Source: an uncultured Lachnospiraceae bacterium
GTDB lineage: Bacteria > Bacillota > Clostridia > Lachnospirales > Lachnospiraceae
Assembly: GCA_947177925.1 (NCBI GenBank)
Contig: CAMWWJ010000032.1
Span: forward strand, 1-17,459
Length of the DNA stretch: 17,459 nt
Direction of reading: 5' to 3'
Part shown: positions 7,307 to 14,744 of the stretch, one piece after another
Numbering within the stretch: position 1 is the stretch's first letter
Layout: each line of letters starts with the position of its first letter
Program-made: the position numbers and the translations under genes
The notes under the pieces: generated by a model
What the model saw: only the letters and a program-made list of their open reading frames with translations
Database searches by the model: none
What the model was told of the DNA's origin: nothing

Positions 7307-9814
7307 ATGGCAGAAAACGTAATAACAAAACAGACAGCATATGATAAGGAAATGTTTAAAAGAAGTGTATTGTATAATGTAAAGACATTATATAGAAAGA
7401 CAATGGAGGAGGCAACTCCGCAGCAGATATTTCAGGCTGTCTCCTATGCAGTTAAGGATGCTATCATAGATAACTGGCTGGTAACCCAGAAGGAGTATGA
7501 AAAAAAGGATCCTAAAACCGTATATTATCTTTCCATGGAATTTTTGATGGGCCGTGCCCTTGGAAATAATATCATCAATCTTGAGGCATACAAGATGGTA
7601 AAAGAGGCTCTGGAGGAATTGGGAGTAGATATCAACGTGATAGAAGACCAGGAGCCGGATGCGGCTCTTGGAAACGGAGGTCTTGGAAGGCTTGCAGCAT
7701 GTTTTCTGGATTCCCTTGCTACACTGGGCTATGCCGCTTATGGATGCGGCATCCGGTATCGTTATGGTATGTTCAAGCAGGAAATCCGGGACGGATATCA
7801 GGTGGAAGTGCCAGATGTATGGCTACAGGACGGTAATCCCTTTGAGCTGCGCCGCCCGGAATATGCAAAGGAAGTAAAGTTCGGGGGCTATGTTTCCGTT
7901 CGCCAGGATGAAAAAGGCAGAACCTTTTATTGTAATGAAAATTATCAATCCGTCATGGCAATTCCCTATGATGTGCCTATCGTGGGTTATGGAAACGGAA
8001 TAGTCAATACCCTCCGCATATGGGATGCCCAGCCGGTAGAATGCTTTCAGCTGGATTCCTTTGATAAGGGTGACTATCGTAAGGCAGTGGAGCAGGAAAA
8101 TCTGGCAAGAAATATTGTGGAGGTGTTATATCCCAATGACAATCATTACGCTGGCAAGGAGCTTCGGTTAAAGCAGCAATACTTCTTTATTTCCGCCTCT
8201 GTTCAGGAAGCGGTTGCTAAATATATGAGAAGCCATAATGACATACACAAGCTTCCCGAAAAGGTTACATTCCAGTTAAATGATACCCATCCTACAGTTG
8301 CCATTGCGGAGCTTATGCGTATTTTGCTGGATGAGTATTTCTTAACCTGGGAGGAAGCATGGGAGATTACCACAAAGGCCTGTGCTTATACCAACCATAC
8401 CATTATGGCAGAGGCATTGGAAAAATGGCCCATTGAGCTGTTTTCCCGCCTGCTTCCCAGAATTTATCAGATCGTGGAAGAAATCAACCGCCGGTTTATC
8501 CTGGAAATCCAGAAGAAATATCCGGGCAATCAGGATAAAATCCGCAGCATGGCAATCATTTATGACGGACAGGTAAAAATGGCACATCTTGCCATTGTGG
8601 CAGGATATTCCGTAAACGGAGTTGCCAGGCTTCATACGGAGATTTTAAAGCATCAGGAGTTAAGGGACTTCTATGAAATGATGCCTGAGAAATTCAACAA
8701 TAAGACAAATGGCATTACTCAGCGCCGTTTCTTACTGCATGGAAATCCACAGCTGGCAGACTGGGTTACGGATCATATCGGGCCGGAATGGATTACCGAC
8801 CTTTCCAGAATCAGCAAGCTGAAAATATATGCGGATGATGCAAAGGCACAGCAGGAGTTCATGAATATCAAGTATCATAACAAAGTTCGTCTTGCCAATT
8901 ATATTTTAGAGCATAATGGAATTCAGGTAGATCCCCGCTCCATTTTTGATGTGCAGGTGAAGAGGCTTCATGAATACAAGCGCCAGTTGTTGAACATCCT
9001 TCATGTGATGTACTTATATAATGAACTGAAAGAGCATCCGGATATGGAGTTTTATCCGAGAACCTTTATTTTCGGCGCAAAGGCGGCAGCAGGCTACCGG
9101 AATGCAAAGCTTACCATTAAGCTCATCAATAATGTGGCAAATGTAATCAATAATGATGAGTCTATTCAAGGAAAAATAAAGGTCGTATTTATTGAAAACT
9201 ACCGGGTTTCCAATGCAGAGATAATTTTTGCGGCAGCAGATGTTTCCGAACAGATTTCCACTGCAAGTAAGGAAGCCTCCGGAACCGGAAATATGAAATT
9301 CATGTTGAACGGCGCGCCTACCCTTGGCACCATGGACGGAGCAAATGTAGAAATCGTAGAAGAAGTGGGAGAAGAAAATGCGTTTATTTTCGGCTTATCC
9401 TCTGACGAAGTCATAAATTATGAACAGCATGGCGGCTACGACCCAATGGAAATTTTTAATAATGATTCGGATGTACGTAAGGTATTGATGCAGTTGATCA
9501 ATGGATTTTATTCCCCAAATGATCCGGAGCTGTTTAGGGATTTGTATAATTCCCTGTTAAATACCCAATGTACAGCAAAGGCGGATACTTATTTCATCCT
9601 AAAGGATTTCAAGTCCTATGCCAAAGCGCAGAAGAAGGTGGAAAAAGCCTACAAGGATGAAAAGCGCTGGGCGAAGATGGCTATTTTGAATGTTGCTTGT
9701 TCCGGCAAGTTCACTGCGGACAGAACCATTCAGGAGTATGTGGATGATATCTGGCATTTGGATAAGGTTGTGCTTCCGAAGAAGGAAGAGGGAAAGAGCG
9801 AGAAGAAGAACTGA
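7307..9814 (+). CDS. glgP: Glycogen/starch/alpha-glucan phosphorylase (GT35)
   Basis: Cytoplasmic PLP enzyme that releases glucose-1-phosphate from the non-reducing ends of glycogen or maltodextrin. It has 835 residues, the usual length for family GT35. The PLP-binding signature EASGTGNMKFMLNGAPTLGT is present, with the Schiff-base lysine at about residue 664. Other conserved stretches are the N-terminal YYLSMEFLMGRALGNN, then ALGNGGLGRLAACFLDSLA, FQLNDTHPTVAIAELMR and VQVKRLHEYKRQLLN. AGGAGG precedes the ATG by about 6 bases. The gene is 14 bases behind ileS with no terminator or clear promoter between them, so it is probably on the same transcript. It ends with three consecutive in-frame stop codons (TGA TAA TAA). 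Whether glycogen or maltodextrin is the main substrate cannot be told from sequence alone. Confidence 0.96.
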   Translation: MAENVITKQTAYDKEMFKRSVLYNVKTLYRKTMEEATPQQIFQAVSYAVKDAIIDNWLVTQKEYEKKDPKTVYYLSMEFLMGRALGNNIINLEAYKMVKEALEELGVDINVIEDQEPDAALGNGGLGRLAACFLDSLATLGYAAYGCGIRYRYGMFKQEIRDGYQVEVPDVWLQDGNPFELRRPEYAKEVKFGGYVSVRQDEKGRTFYCNENYQSVMAIPYDVPIVGYGNGIVNTLRIWDAQPVECFQLDSFDKGDYRKAVEQENLARNIVEVLYPNDNHYAGKELRLKQQYFFISASVQEAVAKYMRSHNDIHKLPEKVTFQLNDTHPTVAIAELMRILLDEYFLTWEEAWEITTKACAYTNHTIMAEALEKWPIELFSRLLPRIYQIVEEINRRFILEIQKKYPGNQDKIRSMAIIYDGQVKMAHLAIVAGYSVNGVARLHTEILKHQELRDFYEMMPEKFNNKTNGITQRRFLLHGNPQLADWVTDHIGPEWITDLSRISKLKIYADDAKAQQEFMNIKYHNKVRLANYILEHNGIQVDPRSIFDVQVKRLHEYKRQLLNILHVMYLYNELKEHPDMEFYPRTFIFGAKAAAGYRNAKLTIKLINNVANVINNDESIQGKIKVVFIENYRVSNAEIIFAAADVSEQISTASKEASGTGNMKFMLNGAPTLGTMDGANVEIVEEVGEENAFIFGLSSDEVINYEQHGGYDPMEIFNNDSDVRKVLMQLINGFYSPNDPELFRDLYNSLLNTQCTAKADTYFILKDFKSYAKAQKKVEKAYKDEKRWAKMAILNVACSGKFTADRTIQEYVDDIWHLDKVVLPKKEEGKSEKKN

Positions 9815-9887
9815 TAATAAAATACGAATATTAGGATAAGCTGACTGAGAAAGGTGAGTTTACTATTTAAGTCAGGAGGAACATGAT

Positions 9888-11540
9888 ATGAGAAAACATA
9901 TTATTGGGATAATGATAACACTTTTGCTGGCAATTGGGGCATTTGGAATGACGGTGTCGGCTGCAGAAGAGGATTTTAACTATAAGGAAGTAAATGGAGG
10001 CATTGAAATTACTGGTTATCGGGGAAGCGACAGGAATGTTGTGATTCCGGATACCATCGAAGGAAAACCGGTAGTATCCATTGGTTATAGTGCATTTTAT
10101 GTGCGGGATATTATAAGTGTAGAGATTCCGGCAACCGTAGGGGAAATTGGCGGACAGGCTTTTTCCTATTGTGATGAATTGACAAAAGTAACCTTTCGAG
10201 GGAATGGATTGAAAGAGATAAAAGAAAGAGCCTTTGCGTCTTGTGGCAAGCTAAGCGATTTTGCGTTTCCAAACACATTAAGAAGTGTTGAGCAGCTTGC
10301 TTTTAGAGGGTGTAATTCTCTTCATAGGGCAGATTTGTCAAAGACTCAGATTACAAAGATGGAGCGGGCGGTTTTCTATGATTGTAAGGGATTGACAGAC
10401 GTTTCCTTTCCGCCAGGTATGGACCAGATTCCGGAAGATACTTTTGTTGGATGTGAAAGCTTGAGAAACGTGGTTATCAATGGGAACAATATAAAGGTAA
10501 TTGGCGAATCGGCATTCCAATTTTGCAAATCTCTTTCAAGTTTTACCATTCCGAGCACCGTCATTAAAATTGAATCATACGCCTTTGATTCTACAAATAG
10601 CTTAACGAGCATTACAGTTCCAGCCAGTGTAAAGTCGATTGGATATGCTGCTTTTAATTCAAGTTCATTAAAGACTGTATACTGTGAATACGGTTCCTAT
10701 GCATATAATTATTTTAAAAAAATGTATGGCGTTAAGGTAGTGGCTAGTGGTACTTATTTAAAAAAGAATAAGCTGACCATCTATGTGGGAGAAAAACAGA
10801 CACTGGCTCTTGTCAATAGGCAGAACGGCACTACTTTTTCCTCATCCAATAAAAAAGTGGTATCCGTTTCCTCCAAGGGTGTTATCAAAGGATTAAAAAA
10901 GGGAACGGCAACCATTACCGCTAAAAACGGTAATACGGTGTCAAAATGTAAGGTAACTGTAAAGGCTTTGAACTTGAATTATAAAAAGGCTACTGTAACA
11001 GCAGGCTTCCAGTTAAAGTTGAAATTGGCCGGAGCTACAAAGGTAAAATGGAGTTCTTCTGACAATTCCGTTGCCACAGTTTCAAAAAAGGGTGTGGTAA
11101 AGGCAAACCATCCGGGAAAAGTTACGATAACTGCCAAAAGCAAAGGGAAAAAGTATACATGCAAAGTGACAGTGGCAGCAAATGAAAAAGTCTTTAAAAC
11201 ATATGGAACCAGCTATCAGCAATATCCGAGCGATAAGATATATGTAGAATTATCCAAAGTATATAAAGAAGGAGATCATTTTGCGGCAGAACTCACTGTG
11301 AGCAACAATACCTATTTCAGAATGAAGAGCATTGCCACCTTGGATATTCGTATTTATGCCAATGGAAATCTAATCTTGACTAAGGATGTGAGGGATATGG
11401 CAGCAGAGGTTCCTGCCCACAGCAGACAAATCATCCGTGTTGAATTTACTGGAAGCGAAGTAAAGAAAAGCAAGGTGGATTTAAGGAATACCGGTATTAC
11501 CAGTAGCCTTTCCAATGGAAAGACGTGGATGACGTATTAG
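9888..11540 (+). CDS. Secreted BspA-like leucine-rich repeat protein with two Big_2 domains
   Basis: 550 residues. A signal peptide (basic MRKH, hydrophobic core, VSA-AEE cleavage near residue 25-26) indicates export. Residues about 35-280 are LRR_5/BspA-type repeats of the form AFxxCxxLTxVxIPxxVxxIxxxAF. Two Ig-like Big_2 modules follow, at about 288-360 and 361-432, each with the YVGEKQTL/TAGFQLKL start and GxxTITAK ending. A C-terminal beta-rich domain (about 433-550) is not recognised. No LPXTG, SLH or choline-binding anchor is visible, so it is probably released or held non-covalently. Adhesion or host-surface interaction is the usual role suggested for such proteins but is not shown here. 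AGGAGG lies 8 bases before the ATG. AGTCAG overlapping this site could pair with CTGACT at 9841-9846. A strong terminator follows. Confidence 0.9.
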   Translation: MRKHIIGIMITLLLAIGAFGMTVSAAEEDFNYKEVNGGIEITGYRGSDRNVVIPDTIEGKPVVSIGYSAFYVRDIISVEIPATVGEIGGQAFSYCDELTKVTFRGNGLKEIKERAFASCGKLSDFAFPNTLRSVEQLAFRGCNSLHRADLSKTQITKMERAVFYDCKGLTDVSFPPGMDQIPEDTFVGCESLRNVVINGNNIKVIGESAFQFCKSLSSFTIPSTVIKIESYAFDSTNSLTSITVPASVKSIGYAAFNSSSLKTVYCEYGSYAYNYFKKMYGVKVVASGTYLKKNKLTIYVGEKQTLALVNRQNGTTFSSSNKKVVSVSSKGVIKGLKKGTATITAKNGNTVSKCKVTVKALNLNYKKATVTAGFQLKLKLAGATKVKWSSSDNSVATVSKKGVVKANHPGKVTITAKSKGKKYTCKVTVAANEKVFKTYGTSYQQYPSDKIYVELSKVYKEGDHFAAELTVSNNTYFRMKSIATLDIRIYANGNLILTKDVRDMAAEVPAHSRQIIRVEFTGSEVKKSKVDLRNTGITSSLSNGKTWMTY

Positions 11541-11582
11541 AGGTTTTGAGGAAAGGAATTTTACAGAGTAGACATATGAAAG

Positions 11583-11611
11583 AATTGGCGAGTAAAACTC
11601 GCCAATTTTTT
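11583..11611 (+). terminator. Strong intrinsic terminator after the LRR gene
   Basis: A perfect 11-bp stem (11583-11593 with 11597-11607) has an AAA loop and ends in six T (11606-11611). Its near-symmetric A-rich 5' flank might also serve the opposite strand, but no gene ends there. Confidence 0.92.
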
Positions 11612-11686
11612 CAAATAAGGCCAATGTGATTCTGGCGGTTTCAGCAGCCTGATTAGGAACACGGAATAAGAAAAAGGATAATAAAT

Positions 11687-12718
11687 ATGGATTTTATAAA
11701 ACTTATGAATTCTAAGGAATATGATTTTTTAAGGAACCATTCAAGGCTTGGAAAGCGTATCATTCTTATGGGACTTGGGGGAAGCTATGCATACGGAACC
11801 AATCATGAGAACAGCGACATTGATTTTAGGGGAATTACATTAAATCTGCCGTCCGACTTGTTGGGATTGACGGGATTTGAACAATACGAGGATGAAAATA
11901 CAGACACAGTCATCTATTCGTTTAATAAGATTGTGAAGCTCTTGCTTGAGTGTAATCCGAACACAATAGAAATGTTGGGATTAGACGAAGAACAGTACTT
12001 GATAAAAACAGGATTAGGGCAGGAATTATTAGATAATAAGAGTCTGTTTTTGTCAAAAAGAGCCGCAAAGTCTTTTGGTGGATATGCAAGTGCACAGCTT
12101 AGACGATTACAGAATGCCATTGCCAGAGATTCCATGCCGCAGCAGGAGCGGGAACAGCACATTCTTCGTTCTGTGAAGAATGCCTTAGAAGACTTCAGAC
12201 GGAAAAATGAAATGTTCGATAAGGGAAGGATAAGTATTTATATCGACCAATCGGAACGCCCGGAGTTCAAGACGGAAATATTCATAGATGCGGAATATAA
12301 GCATTTGCCATTGCGAGATTATGAGAATATGTTAGGCATCATGAATAACGTTATTAGAGAATATGATAAAATCGGCAAGCGCAACAAAAAGAAGGATGAC
12401 GATCATTTAAATAAACATGCCATGCACCTGATCCGTCTGTTTATGATGGCAATTGATATTTTGGAAAAGGGCGAAATCAGAACCCATAGAACGGAAGATC
12501 TGGAATTGCTGAAAAGCATTCGGCATGGTGGTTTTCAGAAGGAAGACAAAACATTTTCAAAGGAATTTTATGAAATGTTGTCTGATTATGAAAGCCGATT
12601 GGAGACGGCAACCCGGAATACGACCTTGCCGGACAATCCTGACATGGAAAAGGTGGAAAAATTTGTTGAATATGTAAATAGAAAAGCAATAGAGGATGAT
12701 TTTGATGAGAGATGTTAA
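11687..12718 (+). CDS. Polymerase-beta superfamily nucleotidyltransferase (RlaP/YcgL-like), first of pair
   Basis: 343 residues. The N-terminal nucleotidyltransferase core has GGSYAYGT at residues 31-38 and NSDIDFRG at 42-49, the GS...DxD metal and nucleotide-binding motif. The remainder is mostly helical and charged, with HAMHLIRLFMMAIDILEKG near the C-terminal third. The protein resembles predicted nucleotidyltransferases of the RlaP (RNA-ligase-associated) group. The substrate is unknown, and no RNA ligase gene is in the window. AAGGA precedes the ATG by 8 bases; no clear promoter is seen between the upstream terminator and the gene. The stop codon overlaps the next gene by 14 bases, so the two are translationally coupled. 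Confidence 0.85.
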   Translation: MDFIKLMNSKEYDFLRNHSRLGKRIILMGLGGSYAYGTNHENSDIDFRGITLNLPSDLLGLTGFEQYEDENTDTVIYSFNKIVKLLLECNPNTIEMLGLDEEQYLIKTGLGQELLDNKSLFLSKRAAKSFGGYASAQLRRLQNAIARDSMPQQEREQHILRSVKNALEDFRRKNEMFDKGRISIYIDQSERPEFKTEIFIDAEYKHLPLRDYENMLGIMNNVIREYDKIGKRNKKKDDDHLNKHAMHLIRLFMMAIDILEKGEIRTHRTEDLELLKSIRHGGFQKEDKTFSKEFYEMLSDYESRLETATRNTTLPDNPDMEKVEKFVEYVNRKAIEDDFDERC

Positions 12719-13478
12719 AAAGGAAATATTAGACAAGCTTACAGAAATAGAGAAAAAAGAAGCTGTAAAAGTTCTCTATGCGGTGGAGTCCGGAAGCAGG
12801 GCCTGGGGCGTTGAATCACCGGATAGTGATTATGATGTGAGATTTGTCTATGTAAGGTCAAAAGAAGATTATTTAAAGCTTCAGGAAAAAAGAGATGTGA
12901 TTGAATGGCAGCTTGATGAAGTGCTTGATATCAATGGATGGGACTTGAAAAAAACACTTATTCAGTTCCATAAAGGAAATGCCACTCTTTTTGAGTGGGC
13001 AAATTCCCCGATTGTTTATAAGACAACAGCGGAATGGGAAGAAATATACAAAAGTTGTAAGAGGTATTTTTCTGAAAAAGCGGCACTGTATCATTATTAT
13101 GGCACTGCCAATAGTACTTTTCAGCAATATCTGAAAGGTGATGAAGTAAAATATAAGAAATATATTTATGCACTGAGACCGCTTCTGGCATGTAAGTATA
13201 TTGAAAATAATCATGTTATTCCCCCAGTAAGGTTCGATGAGTTATTGAAACAACCTCTCCCAAAGGAATTATCAGAAGAAATAGAAAAGATGCTTATTAG
13301 AAAAGCAGAAAGTAATGAAAAAGCCATGAATCCGAAAATGCCTGCAATCCAGAAGTATATTGCGGATGAAATTGCAAGATACGGGAGAATTTCAAAGGAG
13401 ATGGAGGATGACAGAATATGGGATTGGGATGTGCTGGACAGGGTGTTTTTGGAGGTGGTGGAAACTCAAATAGATTAA
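12705..13478 (+). CDS. Polymerase-beta superfamily nucleotidyltransferase (RlaP/YcgL-like), second of pair
   Basis: 257 residues with SGSRAWGVESPDSDYDVRF at about 29-47, the nucleotidyltransferase GS...DxD motif (Asp42 and Asp44). It continues with YVRSKEDYL, then LDINGWDLKKTL and FEWANSPIVY, the wording I associate with the PF10127/RlaP family. I start at ATG 12705 because AGAGG (12691-12695) is 9 bases upstream of it. The ATG at 12696 abuts that same sequence and would leave no spacing. The gene overlaps the preceding nucleotidyltransferase and converges on the XRE gene with only 9 bases between the stop codons. The two proteins share the fold but differ in length and sequence, so they are not a recent duplication. 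Confidence 0.87.
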   Translation: MRDVKKEILDKLTEIEKKEAVKVLYAVESGSRAWGVESPDSDYDVRFVYVRSKEDYLKLQEKRDVIEWQLDEVLDINGWDLKKTLIQFHKGNATLFEWANSPIVYKTTAEWEEIYKSCKRYFSEKAALYHYYGTANSTFQQYLKGDEVKYKKYIYALRPLLACKYIENNHVIPPVRFDELLKQPLPKELSEEIEKMLIRKAESNEKAMNPKMPAIQKYIADEIARYGRISKEMEDDRIWDWDVLDRVFLEVVETQID

Positions 13479-13487
13479 CCATCTTTG

Positions 13488-14036
13488 TCACCTCTCTATC
13501 TTTATCCAAAAATTATCCTCTGCCATTTTCCCTTGGGTCTTTTCTATAATCATCAGTGGATCGTAAAAAGGTAAATCCAAGTCTCGCAGGATAAGTTTCA
13601 TTTTGTCTCTGCTTCGTGGAAAACACCTGCTTTCTAAAAATTCCTCATATTGTTCATAAGTAGGTTTTTCCACTCTGCCAAAAGCCCTTGAGGCATAATT
13701 ACGTGTATAATTACAAATCCTTACATTTCTTTCACGTTCATCTACATCAATAATCGTACACACTTCATTTTCGTACATATACCACAGACGCATGGGATAA
13801 TCCTTTTTTGGTATTTTCAGTTCTGATTGTATTTGGGGAAATTCATTTAAAAGCTTTGCCAGTGTTATGATTGGCCCTGTAATCGGTTTTTCACCGGTTT
13901 CCCAACGTTCAATTGTTTTCACGGATACCTTTACTAATTCAGCAAATTCCCGCTGTGTTAATTTTAATTTTTTACGGAGATGTTTTATATCTTTTCCTGA
14001 CAGGGAATCGGATACTGCAAATAGTTTTTCTTTCAA
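13488..14036 (-). CDS. XRE-family HTH regulator with HipA-neighbourhood-type C-terminal domain
   Basis: 182 residues. An XRE helix-turn-helix occupies about residues 15-65 (IKHLRKKLKLTQREFAELVKVSVKTIERWETG). It is followed by a roughly 105-residue domain with FPRSRDKMKLILRDLDLPFYDP, then LMIIEKTQGKMAEDNFWIK. From memory, this second part resembles a segment found next to or fused with HipA-like kinases in Firmicutes (FPxxR...YDP..I...T.G....D.FWI). No HipA kinase is present here. The start is a TTG (14034-14036) with AAGGAA 7 bases upstream; no ATG or GTG is suitable. The promoter contains a perfect inverted repeat, suggesting autorepression. It could be an orphan antitoxin-like regulator or may control the convergent nucleotidyltransferase pair. 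Confidence 0.8.
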   Translation of the reverse strand: MKEKLFAVSDSLSGKDIKHLRKKLKLTQREFAELVKVSVKTIERWETGEKPITGPIITLAKLLNEFPQIQSELKIPKKDYPMRLWYMYENEVCTIIDVDERERNVRICNYTRNYASRAFGRVEKPTYEQYEEFLESRCFPRSRDKMKLILRDLDLPFYDPLMIIEKTQGKMAEDNFWIKIER

Positions 14037-14104
14037 GGCTATGTTCCTTTCCTTCTATACAATATGATATCTGCACTTTTAATGGTTATCCTGCTTGTTT
14101 TATC

Positions 14105-14134
14105 AATATAACCCTTAAAATAAGGGTTTGTCAA
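14105..14134 (-). promoter_or_regulatory. Promoter of the XRE gene with an operator palindrome filling the spacer
   Basis: On the minus strand TTGACA (14129-14134) and TATATT (14105-14110) are 18 bases apart. AACCCTTA (14110-14117) and TAAGGGTT (14121-14128) form a perfect inverted repeat with a 3-base centre, almost exactly filling the spacer. A similar half-site, TTAAGGGGTT, is at 14153-14162. This is the position expected for a repressor operator, most simply the XRE protein itself. Confidence 0.75.
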
Positions 14135-14170
14135 TAGATATTTATACTCATATTAAGGGGTTATAAATTT

Positions 14171-14269
14171 TTGGCGAAATATTTTGAGGACGGGTATTTG
14201 TTCTGGAATCGGAAGAGGAAGCCGGATAATCTGCCTGTAGAATATAATCAGCGGAACGTGGTAATATGA
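14171..14269 (+). pseudogene. Unidentified coding remnant
   Basis: A 32-codon open stretch from a TTG reads LAKYFEDGYLFWNRKRKP and on to a TGA, with an aromatic, protein-like composition. No ribosome binding site precedes it, and it overlaps the truncated XRE gene on the other strand. I do not recognise it. It may be the tail of a decayed gene or a chance frame. Confidence 0.25.
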
Positions 14270-14343
14270 ATTGCTTTTGCTACTTCCGTTTGCTTTAAAT
14301 TCTTGTATTCACGTATATTTCTTAATATGTCTCTTATGTGCAT
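14248..14343 (-). pseudogene. Truncated XRE-family HTH gene
   Basis: A good AGGAGG lies 5 bases before an ATG at 14341-14343. The 31-codon frame reads MHIRDILRNIREYKNLKQTE and then VAKAIHITTFR, then stops. This is the first two-thirds of an XRE helix-turn-helix (IREYKNLKQTEVAKAIHITT). It ends where the recognition helix should continue, so the protein cannot fold as a normal DNA-binding domain. No clean continuation was seen in the other two frames downstream, which suggests a deletion or recombination breakpoint rather than a simple frameshift. Confidence 0.6.
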
Positions 14344-14401
14344 ATAAGTTCCTCCTAGTATAATATTTTTTGCGATATTTCTTTCTGAAATTCACTTTTA
14401 A

Positions 14402-14641
14402 AGCGATATTAGAATCAAAGTACATGGCAAGAAGGTAAAAGCATATACGAAGTTGTTCAAGAAAAAAGGACAGAAGCCTACGGTAAAGATTACGAAACGG
14501 GAATCCATATAAAATAAAATTTAAGGGAAAAATAGTACGGAGATTCCCTTTGCGGAGAATTAATCCGATGATACAATTGTTACGGTAAAATCTGGTGCCT
14601 ATGGAATAACCAATGAAGAAACATCTTTGCAAAAAGCTTAA
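14402..14641 (+). pseudogene. Gene debris: two short coding-like stretches
   Basis: 14402-14512 reads SDIRIKVHGKKVKAYTKLF, then KKKGQKPTVKITKRESI and a stop, a Lys/Thr-rich beta-strand pattern like the end of a secreted Ig-like or surface protein. 14525-14641 reads GKNSTEIPFAEN, a stop, then SDDTIVTVKSGAYGITNEET. Neither has a start codon with a ribosome binding site. Together they look like remnants of one or more lost genes. Identity unknown. Confidence 0.35.
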
Positions 14642-14669
14642 CATTGCGAATACCTGGATATAATTTTTA

Positions 14670-14712
14670 TTGACAATAAATTATAACTTATCTATACTAA
14701 CAATAAGTAATA
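14670..14712 (+). promoter_or_regulatory. abiE promoter with overlapping inverted repeat
   Basis: TTGACA (14670-14675) and TATACT (14693-14698) are exactly 17 bases apart. Around the -10 box, TATAACTTAT (14682-14691) and ATAAGTAATA (14703-14712) are inverted copies matching at 9 of 10 positions. AbiEi antitoxins of known systems bind inverted repeats in their own promoters, so this is the natural operator candidate. Confidence 0.78.
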
Positions 14713-14744
14713 GGTATATTTACAAAACGAAAGGCGCTGAATTT

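Noticed and set aside
9815..9887. Terminator between glgP and the LRR gene
   Set aside because: Only a 6-bp CTGACT/AGTCAG pairing with a 23-base loop and no T-run is present; readthrough or an unseen promoter is possible.
12696..12704. Start of the second nucleotidyltransferase at ATG 12696
   Set aside because: The AGAGG directly abuts this ATG; the ATG at 12705 has correct 9-base spacing.
13479..13487. Terminator between the convergent nucleotidyltransferase and XRE genes
   Set aside because: Only 9 bases separate the stop codons and no convincing hairpin was seen.
14309..14644. 111-residue minus-strand frame in the debris region
   Set aside because: It has no plausible ribosome binding site, an odd F/Y/R-rich composition, and overlaps the better-supported start of the truncated XRE gene in another frame.
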